Origin: Desulforamulus aeronauticus DSM 10349
Lineage (GTDB): Bacteria; Bacillota; Desulfotomaculia; Desulfotomaculales; Desulfotomaculaceae
Length of the DNA: 64,000 nt
Assembly: GCF_900142375.1 (NCBI RefSeq)
Contig: NZ_FRAR01000023.1
Coordinates: 1-64,000 of the forward strand
Direction: 5' to 3'
The translations under genes and the position numbers were made by a program. Positions 55,712 to 64,000 of the stretch are shown in pieces. The notes below the pieces were generated by a model. The model did no database searches. It was not told the origin of the DNA and was given only the letters and a program-made list of their open reading frames with translations. The first letter of the stretch is position 1; each line of letters begins with the position of its first letter.

Positions 55712-56833
55712 TTACAAATAGTTATGGGGGCTAACCGGTGTACCATCCTTCCGTACTTCAAAGTGTAAATGCGGACCGCTGGACACGCCGGTGCTGCCAA
55801 CCTTAGCAATGACCGAACCCTTGGTTACAGCCTGGCCTTTACTGACCAACTGAGCAGAACAATGGCCATATAGGCTTACCACGCCACCACCATGATCAAG
55901 CATTACCACTTTGCCGTAGCCGGTCATAGTGGCCGAGTAAATAACTGTGCCATCAGCTGGAGCAAGGATGTTAACTCCGGTGGGTGCCGGGATATCAATG
56001 CCAGCGTGGAAACGTGGTTGCTTTAAAATGGGGTGAATGCGATTGCCGAAGGGGGAAGATATCCCTGTATGACCTGGCAGTGGCCAACTAAAGACACCCC
56101 CGGCATAGTTGCCACCCTTTTTAGCATTCTCCAAGGCAATCTGCCGGAGGATATTTTCTTCCTGGGCCTCCAGACGATCCACTTCCGCAGCTGTTTGTTT
56201 TAAATCCTGCTTGGCTTCCTTTAGCAACGATTCTTTTTCTTGCTGGGCTTTGGCCAGGGACTGTTTCACCATTTCCTGCTCATTTTTTAATGCGGCAATC
56301 TGCTGGGCCCTGGTTTCCAAAGCACTTTTATATTCTTCAATTTGCTTTTTTTCTACCGTAATACGATCTACCACGGACTTGTCACTCTGTACCATCCGCA
56401 ACAGAAACTCCAGGCGGTTGGTAAAATCTCCAAAGCTGCCGGCGTTTAATAAAACCTCCAGATAACTAACCGGGCCACCTTGGTACATCCCCTTGACCCG
56501 CTTTTTGAGTTGCTCGTTACTGTCATCCAAGCGTTTCTCAGCCTCGGCCAGATCCTTTTTGGTTTCTTGCAGTCGGCTAACAGCACTGCTCAAAGTTCCC
56601 TGCAGGTCTTTAATCTGCTGGTTCTTCTGCTGAATAGAATTGTTAATACTAACGATTTGTTGGGTGTAATCCTTAACAACTTTTTGTTGCTTCTGTTCCT
56701 GATTCTTCTTCTGATTAATTTGACTACGCACATCGTTTAGTTGCTGATCCATAGCTGTGTTTGCTAATACCGGTGATGCTGTCAGCAACAGCCCCAGGAT
56801 CAGGACAATTCTCTGGGTCCATCTACCTCGCAC
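55712..56833 (-). CDS. EnvC-like M23 peptidase, copy 1
   Basis: Secreted 373-residue protein: signal peptide ending PVLA (about 24), long coiled coil (about 26-235) and a LytM/M23 domain (about 250-373) with the zinc motifs [13 protein letters not shown] and HLHFEV, all catalytic His/Asp kept. Plan as in EnvC/NlpD activators and in CwlO-type FtsEX partners. Next to ftsEX, so FtsEX may switch it on for septal peptidoglycan cutting. GTG start with GGAG. Second copy lies upstream; the two differ at about two dozen residues by eye, mostly at the ends. Confidence 0.93.
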   Translation of the reverse strand: MRGRWTQRIVLILGLLLTASPVLANTAMDQQLNDVRSQINQKKNQEQKQQKVVKDYTQQIVSINNSIQQKNQQIKDLQGTLSSAVSRLQETKKDLAEAEKRLDDSNEQLKKRVKGMYQGGPVSYLEVLLNAGSFGDFTNRLEFLLRMVQSDKSVVDRITVEKKQIEEYKSALETRAQQIAALKNEQEMVKQSLAKAQQEKESLLKEAKQDLKQTAAEVDRLEAQEENILRQIALENAKKGGNYAGGVFSWPLPGHTGISSPFGNRIHPILKQPRFHAGIDIPAPTGVNILAPADGTVIYSATMTGYGKVVMLDHGGGVVSLYGHCSAQLVSKGQAVTKGSVIAKVGSTGVSSGPHLHFEVRKDGTPVSPHNYL

Positions 56834-56862
56834 CGACTATCAACTCCAAATCATTCATATCG

Positions 56863-56955
56863 TTAAACTTTTAAAAACTTGCGTAAAAAAGCAACTTCCC
56901 AGGCACCGAATAAAAATACCCTAGTCAATCATACTGCTTAAAATAGAGGGAAGAT
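56863..56955 (-). pseudogene. Relic of ftsX 3' end (duplication scar)
   Basis: Aligns by eye with the last 90-odd bases of ftsX (58233-58325), including the stop codon and the following ATCGTTAAAC...TTTGGAG leader of the M23 gene. It has several substitutions and small indels and no reading frame. It is the 5' edge of duplication copy one. Confidence 0.85.
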
Positions 56956-56956
56956 T

Positions 56957-56985
56957 CATTAACACCTGCCCACTCTTTTTTATTT
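56957..56985 (-). pseudogene. Relic of protease leader (duplication scar)
   Basis: The sequence TAACACCTGCCCACTC plus T-run is the same as that around the start of the S41 protease gene (55476-55497). Here it leads into the ftsX relic rather than a protease gene. It is the 3' edge of duplication copy two. Confidence 0.8.
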
Positions 56986-56988
56986 ATA

Positions 56989-57016
56989 GTAAAAAGCCGG
57001 GGGTTGCCCGGCTTTA
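56989..57016 (-). terminator. Terminator of second M23 gene
   Basis: AAAGCCGG-GCAACCC-CCGGCTTT followed by TTACTAT on the minus strand, about 55 bp after the stop. Same structure as at 55629-55656. Confidence 0.85.
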
Positions 57017-57070
57017 CTTACACTTTCAAATATAAGAATTCCATTGAGAAAGTATACAAAAAGCTAAGCT

Positions 57071-58195
57071 TTACAAATAGTTATGGGGACTAACCGGTGT
57101 ACCATCCTTCCGTACTTCAAAGTGTAAGTGCGGACCGGTGGACATGCCGGTGCTGCCGACCTTGGCAATGGCCGAACCCTTGGTTACAACCTGGTCCTTA
57201 CTGACCAGCTGAGCAGAGCAGTGACCATAAAGACTTACTACGCCACCGCCGTGATCAATCATGACTACCTTGCCATAGCCAGTCATGGTGCCCGAGTAAA
57301 TAACTGTACCATCAGCTGGGGCTATGATGTTAACTCCGGTGGGCGCCGGGATATCGATACCGGCGTGAAAACGGTTCTGCTTTAAAATGGGGTGAAGGCG
57401 ATTGCCGAAGGGAGAAGATATTTTGGTATAGCCCGGCAATGGCCAGCTAAAGACACCCCCGGCATAGTTGCCGCCCTTTTTAGCATTCTCCAAGGCAATC
57501 TGCCTGAGGATATTTTCTTCCTGGGCCTCCAGACGATCTACTTCCGTAGCCGTTTGTTTTAAGTCCTGCTTGGCTTCATTTAGCAACGATTCTTTTTCTT
57601 GCTGCGCTTTGGCCAGGGACTGTTTCACCATTTCTTGCTCATTTTTTAATGCGGCAATCTGCTGAGCCCTGGTTTCTAAAGCACTTTTATATTCTTCAAT
57701 TTGCTTTTTTTCTACCGTAATACGATCTACCACGGACTTGTCACTCTGGACCATCCGCAACAAAAACTCCAGGCGGTTGGTAAAGTCTCCAAAGCTGCCG
57801 GCATTTAATAAAACCTCCAGATAACTAACCGGGCCACCTTGGTACATCCCTTTGACCCGCTTTTTGAGTTGCTCGTTACTGTCATCCAGACGTTTCTCAG
57901 CCTCGGCCAGATCCTTTTTGGTCTCTTGCAGTCGGCTAACAGCGCTGCTCAAAGTTCCCTGCAGGTCTTTAATCTGCTGGTTCTTCTGATTAATAGAATT
58001 GTTAATACTAACGATTTGTTGGGTGTAATCTTTAACAACTTTTTGTTGCTTCTGTTCCTGATTTTTCTTCTGATTAATTTGACTACGCACATTGTTTAAT
58101 TGCTGATCCAGGGCCGTGTTTGCTAATACCGGTGTTGCTGTCAATAACAACCCCAGGGTCAGGACAGTTATTTTCCGAGTCCAGTTACCTCGCAC
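57071..58195 (-). CDS. EnvC-like M23 peptidase, copy 2
   Basis: 374 residues with the same plan as copy 1: signal peptide (PVLA), coiled coil and M23 domain with [13 protein letters not shown] and HLHFEV. Differences from copy 1 cluster near the signal peptide and in the peptidase domain (for example GYTKISS versus GHTGISS), while the coiled coil is nearly unchanged. It lies directly after ftsX (30 bp), the ancestral position of an FtsEX partner. GTG start with GGAG. Confidence 0.93.
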   Translation of the reverse strand: MRGNWTRKITVLTLGLLLTATPVLANTALDQQLNNVRSQINQKKNQEQKQQKVVKDYTQQIVSINNSINQKNQQIKDLQGTLSSAVSRLQETKKDLAEAEKRLDDSNEQLKKRVKGMYQGGPVSYLEVLLNAGSFGDFTNRLEFLLRMVQSDKSVVDRITVEKKQIEEYKSALETRAQQIAALKNEQEMVKQSLAKAQQEKESLLNEAKQDLKQTATEVDRLEAQEENILRQIALENAKKGGNYAGGVFSWPLPGYTKISSPFGNRLHPILKQNRFHAGIDIPAPTGVNIIAPADGTVIYSGTMTGYGKVVMIDHGGGVVSLYGHCSAQLVSKDQVVTKGSAIAKVGSTGMSTGPHLHFEVRKDGTPVSPHNYL

Positions 58196-58225
58196 CGATG
58201 ATCAACTCCAAATTCATTCATATCG

Positions 58226-59113
58226 TTAAACCTTTAAAAACCTGCGTAAAGAAAACCAGCTGCCCAGGGCACCGATGAAAATACCCAGGCCAATCATGCT
58301 ACCTAAAATGGAGAGAATTACTTGAGACTCATTTACCAGTTGGATAAAGGGCAGTGAAACTTTTACTTTTTGCATTAGGGACAGGTAACCTAAATCTACC
58401 ACGAGTATGGCCAGCAACCCTCCGGTAAGGCCTAAGACAATACCCTCCAGCATAAAGGGGAACCGCACAAACCAGTTGGTGGCTCCTAATACCTTCATAA
58501 TACCAATCTCCCGCCGCCGGGCAAAGACCGACATGCGAATGGTGGTGGCAATTAGAAAAACCGCCGCCAGAGTTAACAATCCCAGGGTAACGATACTGGC
58601 CAAGCGAACCCATTTTGTGACATTGAGCAGTTTTTCCACCACACCCTGACCGTAACGAACCTGCTCAATGCCATTGATTTTTTCCAGGGCACGAGCCGCT
58701 GCAGGCACCGCTTCCGCAGTCTTGGTTTTAATGCGGAAGGCATCGGGCAGAGGGTTGCTGTCTTCCAAGGATTCCAAAATATCTGACCGCTCACCAAAAC
58801 TTTGCTTCATATCCTTAAGAGCCTGTTCTTTGGAAATAAATTCGATGGTGCTCACCGCAGAATTCTCTTTAATCTTATCTTTAATGCGGTCCCGCTCAAC
58901 CTTGCCCACATCTTCCTTTAGAAAGGCGGTAATTTCCACACTGCTTTCCACCGATTGGGCCAGTTTTTCTGCATTGACCACCAGCAATAACGAAGCCCCC
59001 AGAATAATGAGTGATACGGTGACAATGCCGATGGAAGAAACAGATAACCAGCTATTTCTAACCAACGAGGTAAAGGCTTCCTTAAAGAAGTATTTAATGG
59101 AATTAAGGTTCAC
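58226..59113 (-). CDS. ftsX: Cell-division ABC transporter permease FtsX
   Basis: 295 residues with four membrane helices: one at about 22-45 and three in the C-terminal half, with a large extracytoplasmic loop between (about 50-165) and the MacB/FtsX signature FARRREIGIMKVLGATNWFV. FtsEX does not transport; it transmits ATP hydrolysis to peptidoglycan hydrolases. GTG at 59111-59113 with GGGGTG upstream, overlapping the ftsE stop by 11 bp. Its likely partners, the M23 coiled-coil proteins, are encoded just downstream. Confidence 0.93.
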   Translation of the reverse strand: MNLNSIKYFFKEAFTSLVRNSWLSVSSIGIVTVSLIILGASLLLVVNAEKLAQSVESSVEITAFLKEDVGKVERDRIKDKIKENSAVSTIEFISKEQALKDMKQSFGERSDILESLEDSNPLPDAFRIKTKTAEAVPAAARALEKINGIEQVRYGQGVVEKLLNVTKWVRLASIVTLGLLTLAAVFLIATTIRMSVFARRREIGIMKVLGATNWFVRFPFMLEGIVLGLTGGLLAILVVDLGYLSLMQKVKVSLPFIQLVNESQVILSILGSMIGLGIFIGALGSWFSLRRFLKV

Positions 59114-59789
59114 GGCGGTACACCCCGCTCTCTTCATCCCGCACAATACCGCCGTTTTGTAAAGCAATAACGCGCTTTTTCATCGTGTTAACAATATCTG
59201 AGGCGTGGGTTACCATCAGAATGGTGGTCCCCCGGCGATTAATGTCTTGAAAGAGATTCATAATTTCCCAAGAGGTGTCCGGATCCAGATTGCCTGTGGG
59301 TTCGTCGGCAATAATGATCAGCGGGTTATTGACGATCGCCCTGGCGATGCCTACCCTTTGCTGCTCTCCACCGGACATTTGGGCTGGCAGCAAATCACCT
59401 TTGTCCTTTAGGCCCACCTGCTCCAACACTGCCGGTACCAGGCGCTTGATCTCCCGACTGGAGGTACCGGTAATCTCCAAGGCAAAGGCAACATTTTCTG
59501 CTGCCGTTTTTTGCGGTAACAGGCGAAAATCTTGAAATACCATGCCGATCTTACGGCGTAGGTGAGGGACTTCTCTGGGCTTCATCCGTAAAATATTCTT
59601 GCCATTAAACATAACTTGGCCCCGGGTAGGCAGCTCCTCCCGGAAGATTAGTTTAATCAAGGTAGATTTACCCGCACCGCTGGGCCCCACCAAGAAAGCA
59701 AATTCACCCTTTTTAATATGTAAAGATAAATCAGAAACAGCCTTAACACCGTTTTCATAGACTTTAGAAACATTATAGAGCTGTATCAT
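59103..59789 (-). CDS. ftsE: Cell-division ATP-binding protein FtsE
   Basis: 228-residue ABC ATPase. Walker A GPSGAGKST (about 36-44), Q-loop MVFQDFRLLP, signature MSGGEQQRVGIARAI, Walker B IIIADEPTGNLD, switch histidine MVTHASDI. ATG at 59787-59789 with GGGAG 6 bases before. First gene of the ftsEX-M23-protease-MinJ run; a structured leader with a terminator lies at 59882-60000. Confidence 0.96.
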   Translation of the reverse strand: MIQLYNVSKVYENGVKAVSDLSLHIKKGEFAFLVGPSGAGKSTLIKLIFREELPTRGQVMFNGKNILRMKPREVPHLRRKIGMVFQDFRLLPQKTAAENVAFALEITGTSSREIKRLVPAVLEQVGLKDKGDLLPAQMSGGEQQRVGIARAIVNNPLIIIADEPTGNLDPDTSWEIMNLFQDINRRGTTILMVTHASDIVNTMKKRVIALQNGGIVRDEESGVYRREP

Positions 59790-59881
59790 GACGAACTCCC
59801 ACGTGTAGATTTTAGTACCAATTTTACGTACCAACTACTCAACTTCGACGCTATTTCCCAAATTCCTTTAGAATTCGCTTA

Positions 59882-60000
59882 GAAAAACTTGGCTTGCTTA
59901 TGCTGAGGAGTACGCCAAGTCTTTATGCGTACCCTATAGGGCAGCAGCTAGTTTGCCCTTGGGCATATCGGAAAGGGCTCTCTTTTCCTCTGGTTTCTGA
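59882..60000 (-). ncRNA. Structured leader before ftsE with two competing hairpins
   Basis: On the minus strand ACTTGGC pairs with GCCAAGT (59914-59920 with 59887-59893) around a 20-base loop and is followed by TTTTTC, an intrinsic terminator. An alternative stem joins GGGTACGC with GCGTACTCC and overlaps the terminator's left arm, so the two cannot form together. Upstream are further GGGC/GCCC hairpins. It may just end the MBOAT transcript, whose stop is 84 bp away, or be a cis-regulatory switch for ftsE. No known riboswitch class fits. Confidence 0.45.
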
Positions 60001-60003
60001 CCG

Positions 60004-61428
60004 TTAAAAACGGAAATAAATAAACCCTGTTGCTTGGGTTTTTACCGCTAACAGCAGTACACAAATGAGCAGCGTGTACGACATCCCCCGCAGCGGTGCC
60101 GGTACCACCCGGTGCCACAGATCGGCTAATTTACCCTCGTTTTTGCGGCAAAAATGTTCAATTAGATGGAGTAGATACAGTCCCAAGACTAGCCCAAAGT
60201 ACATCGTGAAACCAGATAATTGACCCAGCGTAGCCGGGTTAAGCATACTTTTAGTCATAGCCACCGCCAGGGTAAGACTACCTGCCCGGAAAAACACCCA
60301 CGTGATGCAAATAATATGAAAGAATACAGCTACACAGAGTAGACGGTAGCCAAGACTCTCCCCAAGCGACTGGGGTAAAAGTCTCTTCTTAATGTCCAGG
60401 TAAAGCTTATGCCCCACCAACAGAGCTCCGTGCAACAACCCCCAGGCTACAAAGGTCCAAGCCGCCCCATGCCAGAGTCCGGAAATCCCCATGGCCAGGA
60501 ATAAATTTACATACTGCCGCAGTGTTCCCTTGCGGGAGCCACCCAAGGGGATGTAGATATAGTCCTGAATCCATTTGGAAAGAGAAATATGCCACCTTTT
60601 CCAAAATTCCGTGATATTGGCACTAACATAGGGGGTAACAAAGTTTTGCACTAACTTCACCCCAAACAAATAGCCAACGCCCACAGCCATATCACTGTAA
60701 GCAGAAAAATCAAAATACAATTGAAAGGTATACAAATAAGCCGCAGCCCAGGATTGGGCGCCATTGGTAAGGGCGGCTGGCGTAAATAACGTCTCTACAT
60801 AGGCGGCAAGGTTATCGGCAATTAATAGTTTCTTACTTAAACCAAGGATAATTAAATATACCCCATATTTAAACTCAGGAAGTGAAAACCTGTGCTGCTG
60901 CACCTTTGCCAGTTGTGGTAGCAATTCCTGCCCCCGCATGATCGGCCCTGCCACCAGCTTGGCAAAAAAAGACATATACACCCAGAACAACAGGAAATTT
61001 CGGCAGGGAGAGATCCGCTGCTGTCGTACATCCACCAGGTAAGAAATGAGTTGAAAGGTGTAAAAGGAAATGCCCAGCGGTAAAATAAGTTGACTAATTA
61101 GCTGATCAATGACTGGCCACTGAATCCCTAACAATCTCTCTACATTTTGTGTCATAAATAAGGAATATTTAAACAAGATTAGGTTGGCAATGTTCAAAAC
61201 CAAGGCCAAAATAAACAGGGCTTTCCCCCTGGCAGTAGCAAATTCCCTAGCCAACCGATAGCTGATCCAGGATACTACCAGAAACAACACCAAAAATCCT
61301 GGTCCGGAAACAGCATAAAAAAGCATACTGGCAACGGCCAGCAGGGGTAACCGAAGGGACGGTAAGGCATAGTATAAAGCCACCGTCAGCAATAATAGAG
61401 TCATAAATTCTGGAGAATTAAACAGCAT
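60004..61428 (-). CDS. MBOAT-family O-acyltransferase (DltB/AlgI-like)
   Basis: Polytopic membrane protein of 474 residues. The MBOAT core has FWKRWHISLSKWIQDYIYIP and ISGLWHGAAWTFVAWGLLHG, which holds the catalytic histidine (WHG). It transfers an acyl group from a cytoplasmic donor across the membrane to an extracellular polysaccharide or teichoic acid. It lies 11 bp after the SGNH/DltD-like gene, its usual partner in AlgI/AlgJ- and PatA/B-type systems. No dltA or dltC is seen, so D-alanylation is less likely than O-acetylation. Confidence 0.92.
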   Translation of the reverse strand: MLFNSPEFMTLLLLTVALYYALPSLRLPLLAVASMLFYAVSGPGFLVLFLVVSWISYRLAREFATARGKALFILALVLNIANLILFKYSLFMTQNVERLLGIQWPVIDQLISQLILPLGISFYTFQLISYLVDVRQQRISPCRNFLLFWVYMSFFAKLVAGPIMRGQELLPQLAKVQQHRFSLPEFKYGVYLIILGLSKKLLIADNLAAYVETLFTPAALTNGAQSWAAAYLYTFQLYFDFSAYSDMAVGVGYLFGVKLVQNFVTPYVSANITEFWKRWHISLSKWIQDYIYIPLGGSRKGTLRQYVNLFLAMGISGLWHGAAWTFVAWGLLHGALLVGHKLYLDIKKRLLPQSLGESLGYRLLCVAVFFHIICITWVFFRAGSLTLAVAMTKSMLNPATLGQLSGFTMYFGLVLGLYLLHLIEHFCRKNEGKLADLWHRVVPAPLRGMSYTLLICVLLLAVKTQATGFIYFRF

Positions 61429-61438
61429 AACCGATCCC

Positions 61439-62512
61439 CTACTCTTTGATCTCGCGATACAGTATCTGCGCCAGTTGCTGGTACCCCGCCGGGGTCAAGT
61501 GCACATGGTCGGTAAAGTAAGCCTGGTCCAGATCATTTTCCAAGTTAAGAAACTTCACAGGCTTGTCCTGAAAATACGCATCAATTTTTTGCAGATTCTC
61601 CTGGTAACCCGCCTTGGTTACATTCTTTTGCATCAGCCTTTGATTGATCGGGGCCAGGAAAAAGACCACGTTTTTGCCCGCCACTTGCTCCATCACTTTA
61701 TTCAGCAGCAAAATCTGCGGATTCGTAGTATCCATGACAAAGGGCTGGTCTGATAAACCCTTTTGATACTCCGGCTTGTCTAGAAGTTCTGCCAACCCTG
61801 GTTTTTCATACCAGGGGCGGGTGTCCGGTGCCTCACTGTCCCCTTGCTTCAGGACAGCTTTGGTTTGCTGCAGCACCGATAAGGTAATGTAGTCTTTATA
61901 CTTCAAAATCGGGATTAACGGATAAAGCTTGGTTTCATAGAACTTCTTCATGGCTTCGTTCAGGGATTGTTGCTTAGCTTCACCCCTTTGGTTAATGGCC
62001 AGGTGATTTCTCACCAAAGCAAAGGTGGCCGGGTCTCGCTGCTTAAATTCCTGATCCAGCCAAAACACGATCGGCGGGTCGGGCTGCCGTTCCGTAAAAC
62101 CCTGGTAAATGAGATTGATCACTAGATGTTCGGTGGAAATACCATGCTGCTTTAGTTTTAACAGCATGGTATAAATATCGCCCATTTGCATGGCTGGCAT
62201 GGCCAGGTTGAAAACCCGTCGGGGCTGACCTTGGTCCTGTGAGATATCCTCCATATAATGGGATATGGATTGCCGGGGTCCACCGGGGCCGCTATAGGCC
62301 ACGGAGTCTCCCAGCACAACAATATAATCCCTAAGACCTTCTGTCTGAATTTGCTGGCTTACAACATCTAAAACCAAATCCAGATCGGAAACCTTATTTT
62401 TAGTCACTTCATAATTGATCCGCCCGTTGTAGATTAACTCCCTTGGCAGGGCAAAGAGCAGAATCATTTGAACTGCTAGGAAAAAGAGGACTGCGTAGCT
62501 AAGACCGCGCAC
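61439..62512 (-). CDS. SGNH/DltD-AlgX-like secreted acyl-transfer protein
   Basis: 357 residues with an N-terminal signal anchor (about 5-22). The serine motif is VVLGDSVAYSG (about 65-75) and the C-terminal catalytic pair is FTDHVHLTPAG (Asp-His), as in SGNH esterases and AlgX/AlgJ-type partners of MBOAT enzymes. It probably receives the acyl group from the MBOAT protein and moves it to polysaccharide at the cell surface. GTG start. 10 bp separate it from the GH26 gene upstream and 11 bp from the MBOAT gene downstream. Confidence 0.85.
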   Translation of the reverse strand: MRGLSYAVLFFLAVQMILLFALPRELIYNGRINYEVTKNKVSDLDLVLDVVSQQIQTEGLRDYIVVLGDSVAYSGPGGPRQSISHYMEDISQDQGQPRRVFNLAMPAMQMGDIYTMLLKLKQHGISTEHLVINLIYQGFTERQPDPPIVFWLDQEFKQRDPATFALVRNHLAINQRGEAKQQSLNEAMKKFYETKLYPLIPILKYKDYITLSVLQQTKAVLKQGDSEAPDTRPWYEKPGLAELLDKPEYQKGLSDQPFVMDTTNPQILLLNKVMEQVAGKNVVFFLAPINQRLMQKNVTKAGYQENLQKIDAYFQDKPVKFLNLENDLDQAYFTDHVHLTPAGYQQLAQILYREIKE

Positions 62513-62521
62513 GTTACCACC

Positions 62522-64000
62522 CTACTCTTTTTGTTTTCCATTGGCTGGTTGAGGTTCATCCTGAGGTTCTTCCTGAGATTTTACCTTAGGATATTGCTGC
62601 AGACCTTCCTTCATCACTTTGATGATAGCTGAAGTCTGATCAATGCGGTAGGTTCTAGCTGGCATGGTGCCATCCCAGTCAATGCCATTCCACCAAATCA
62701 TCACTTTTATGTTTTTGTAGCGATGCATATTAGCAAAGGCTTCATTGATCCAGGCAAACTTATCCCCACCATAGTGATTGGAGCCAAACTCTGTAATCAT
62801 AAAGGGTTTATTCGGAAACATCTCCAGATACTCTTGATACAAAGGATCGTAAATTTGCGTGAAGCCCCGCCATTTTTCACCGGGATAATAGGTACCGGTG
62901 TTATAACCAGTGAGCCCTACAATATCCACATATTCATCCCCGGGATAATAACTCGCGGGATAATTCCATTTGAAGTCGGGAAAGGAAGTGTCATGGGGGT
63001 TCCATATCCACAGGGCATTATCTACCCCTTGCTCCCGAAAAATCTTGTAGATATACCGCCATACTTCAACATACAAACTGGCATCCTTGGAACTGTGATA
63101 AGCCGAATAGGAACACCAATCTCCGTTCATTTCATTGTTTAGGCGAAACAGCACCGGCTTACCAAAGGCTTTAACCTCCCGTGCATAATTGGTGAGGAAT
63201 TGATCATATACCCCATTTAAGATATCGTAGGTTTTAGGGTTGTTGAAATCCTCGCCGGAGCCGATCATCTGTAAAGTAAGTTCAACAATTTTCTGATGTT
63301 GCCAGGCCTTCTCCAAGGTTTCTTTAACCGGCGCCTTGGTCAGGCTGGTGTAGTTTAGAACAAAGTCAAAGCTGTAGTTTAGTTGCTTTTCTAAATTTAG
63401 TAAATAATCGGGCTCCAAGGGGAAAGTATATTCGTAGATACCCCAGGATTGTTGATCACCTTTAAAATATTGGGTCAATACCTCATTTGCTTCCTTAGAT
63501 AAAGGAAAATTACGCGGGCTGTCTTGTTTCAAGGAATAGCTGGCTATTCCTTGTTTGGGCATCACGGTAAAGGTTTTAACCATTTGAGGCACCAGTTGAT
63601 TCAAGCTTTCCAGAGAGGTGGACTTAAAAAACAGGGTGTAAATTTCCTGTTGATTAACAATGATATCTACAGTTGCATAGGCATTTTTATCATTGGCCAC
63701 TCTTGTTAATTGCGGTCGTACCCACCATAATTGCTTGGTTAGTTTGCCATTAACCTTTTCCTGTTTGTTTTTAATAATCTGCACCTGATCTTTACCCGTA
63801 GTAATGGGTCTGTTGCCATAATTAACATAGGCATCGGGTGAAATGGTTAATGGTTGGTAATAAATTTCCACCCTTGTATTGGCATCCGCCAAAGTAGTTC
63901 TTACCGGAGAAGCAGTGACATCCACCCACATGGCAGAGGGGTATTGAATTTGATAGCCATCGGGGTAATTTTTCAGGGTATTCAGAGAGCCGTGCTCGAT
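62522..64000 (-). CDS. Glycoside hydrolase family 26-like protein, C-terminal part (runs off window end)
   Basis: At least 493 residues; the frame is open to the window edge so the start lies beyond it. The catalytic domain (about the last 290 residues) shows FRLNNEMNGDW with the acid/base glutamate, WIWNPHD, VGLTGYNTG, and MITEFGSNHYGG with the nucleophile glutamate, as in GH26 mannanase-like enzymes. An N-terminal beta-rich region precedes it. It lies upstream of the MBOAT/SGNH pair and probably trims or releases the polysaccharide they acylate. Composition is like the neighbours. Confidence 0.85.
   Translation of the reverse strand: MEHGSLNTLKNYPDGYQIQYPSAMWVDVTASPVRTTLADANTRVEIYYQPLTISPDAYVNYGNRPITTGKDQVQIIKNKQEKVNGKLTKQLWWVRPQLTRVANDKNAYATVDIIVNQQEIYTLFFKSTSLESLNQLVPQMVKTFTVMPKQGIASYSLKQDSPRNFPLSKEANEVLTQYFKGDQQSWGIYEYTFPLEPDYLLNLEKQLNYSFDFVLNYTSLTKAPVKETLEKAWQHQKIVELTLQMIGSGEDFNNPKTYDILNGVYDQFLTNYAREVKAFGKPVLFRLNNEMNGDWCSYSAYHSSKDASLYVEVWRYIYKIFREQGVDNALWIWNPHDTSFPDFKWNYPASYYPGDEYVDIVGLTGYNTGTYYPGEKWRGFTQIYDPLYQEYLEMFPNKPFMITEFGSNHYGGDKFAWINEAFANMHRYKNIKVMIWWNGIDWDGTMPARTYRIDQTSAIIKVMKEGLQQYPKVKSQEEPQDEPQPANGKQKE

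Larger units (their letters stand above)
55475..58325 (-). repeat. Tandem duplication spanning ftsX 3' end to protease leader
   Basis: The unit holds the ftsX 3' end, an M23 gene, its terminator and the first bases of the protease leader. Copy one is about 55475-56956 and copy two about 56957-58325. At the junction, protease-leader sequence (56957-56985) is joined to ftsX-end sequence (56863-56955), and each is a relic of the intact version at the outer ends. The two M23 genes are nearly identical in their coiled-coil part. Copy one is longer by the GC-rich repeat and the protease promoter. Confidence 0.88.

Noticed and set aside
57128-58099. Plus-strand frames opposite the M23 genes
   Set aside because: Appear in both copies only because the M23 genes are duplicated; leucine-rich antisense of a coiled coil.
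59900-59990. c-di-GMP-I (GEMM) riboswitch
   Set aside because: GGGCAAAC is present but the second conserved block GGGACGCAAAGCC and the paired helices are not.

Overview
The window reads as chromosome of a spore-forming, Gram-positive (Firmicutes) bacterium, most likely of the Desulfotomaculum/Peptococcaceae kind. This is inferred from gene order and protein style: a glycolytic gap-pgk-tpiA-gpmI-eno run next to rpoN, the rapZ-yvcK-whiA-HPr-like group, SLH-anchored surface proteins, a CpsB/C/D tyrosine phosphorylation set, and ftsEX with a CtpB-like protease and a MinJ-like protein. Strong GGAGG-type ribosome sites and frequent GTG/TTG starts fit. No rRNA, tRNA or CRISPR array was seen.

Layout. 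1-6733 (minus strand): glycolysis (eno partial, gpmI, tpiA, pgk, gap) below rpoN. 6779-8711: an MBL-fold hydrolase and whiA. 8966-32817: a long minus-strand surface-polysaccharide locus. In transcription order it holds a membrane UDP-sugar 4,6-dehydratase, a DegT aminotransferase, an LpxD-like N-acyltransferase, a PIG-L deacetylase, a PglC-type initiating sugar transferase, an ATP-grasp enzyme, a PglD/NeuD acetyltransferase, a dedicated acyl carrier protein, an SDR and an AMP-forming ligase. These are followed by an O-acetyltransferase, two glycosyltransferases, a Wzy-like polymerase and a Wzx flippase, then CpsC, CpsD, two SLH surface proteins, a CpsB phosphatase and two unknown small proteins. 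33255-40640: two polysaccharide deacetylases, yvcK, rapZ, an HPr-like (Crh-type) protein, a Cof phosphatase and uvrC.

40817-45570 (plus strand): a TetR / membrane-fusion / ABC-2 exporter cassette. 45646-52827: uvrA, uvrB, a heptad-repeat coiled-coil protein, a type-4 uracil-DNA glycosylase, a DUF3243 protein and a CooT-like protein. 52964-59789: the cell-division and envelope group (MinJ-like, S41 protease, two tandem M23 coiled-coil proteins, ftsX, ftsE). 60004-64000: MBOAT acyltransferase, SGNH/DltD-like protein and a partial GH26 glycosidase.

How it works together (inference). The polysaccharide locus has the parts to build a bacillosamine-type amino sugar on UDP, decorate it with a carrier-protein-bound acyl group, assemble it on a lipid carrier, flip, polymerise and control chain length by tyrosine phosphorylation, with S-layer proteins co-expressed. 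It sits between yvcK and whiA, which are neighbours in many relatives, so it looks like an insertion into a conserved backbone. The most unusual signals are three genes that appear to start at ATT (or ATA) behind strong ribosome sites, the acyl-carrier/LpxD-like module in a presumed monoderm, a tandem duplication around the M23 genes that left ftsX and protease-leader relics, and a leader RNA before ftsE with two competing hairpins.
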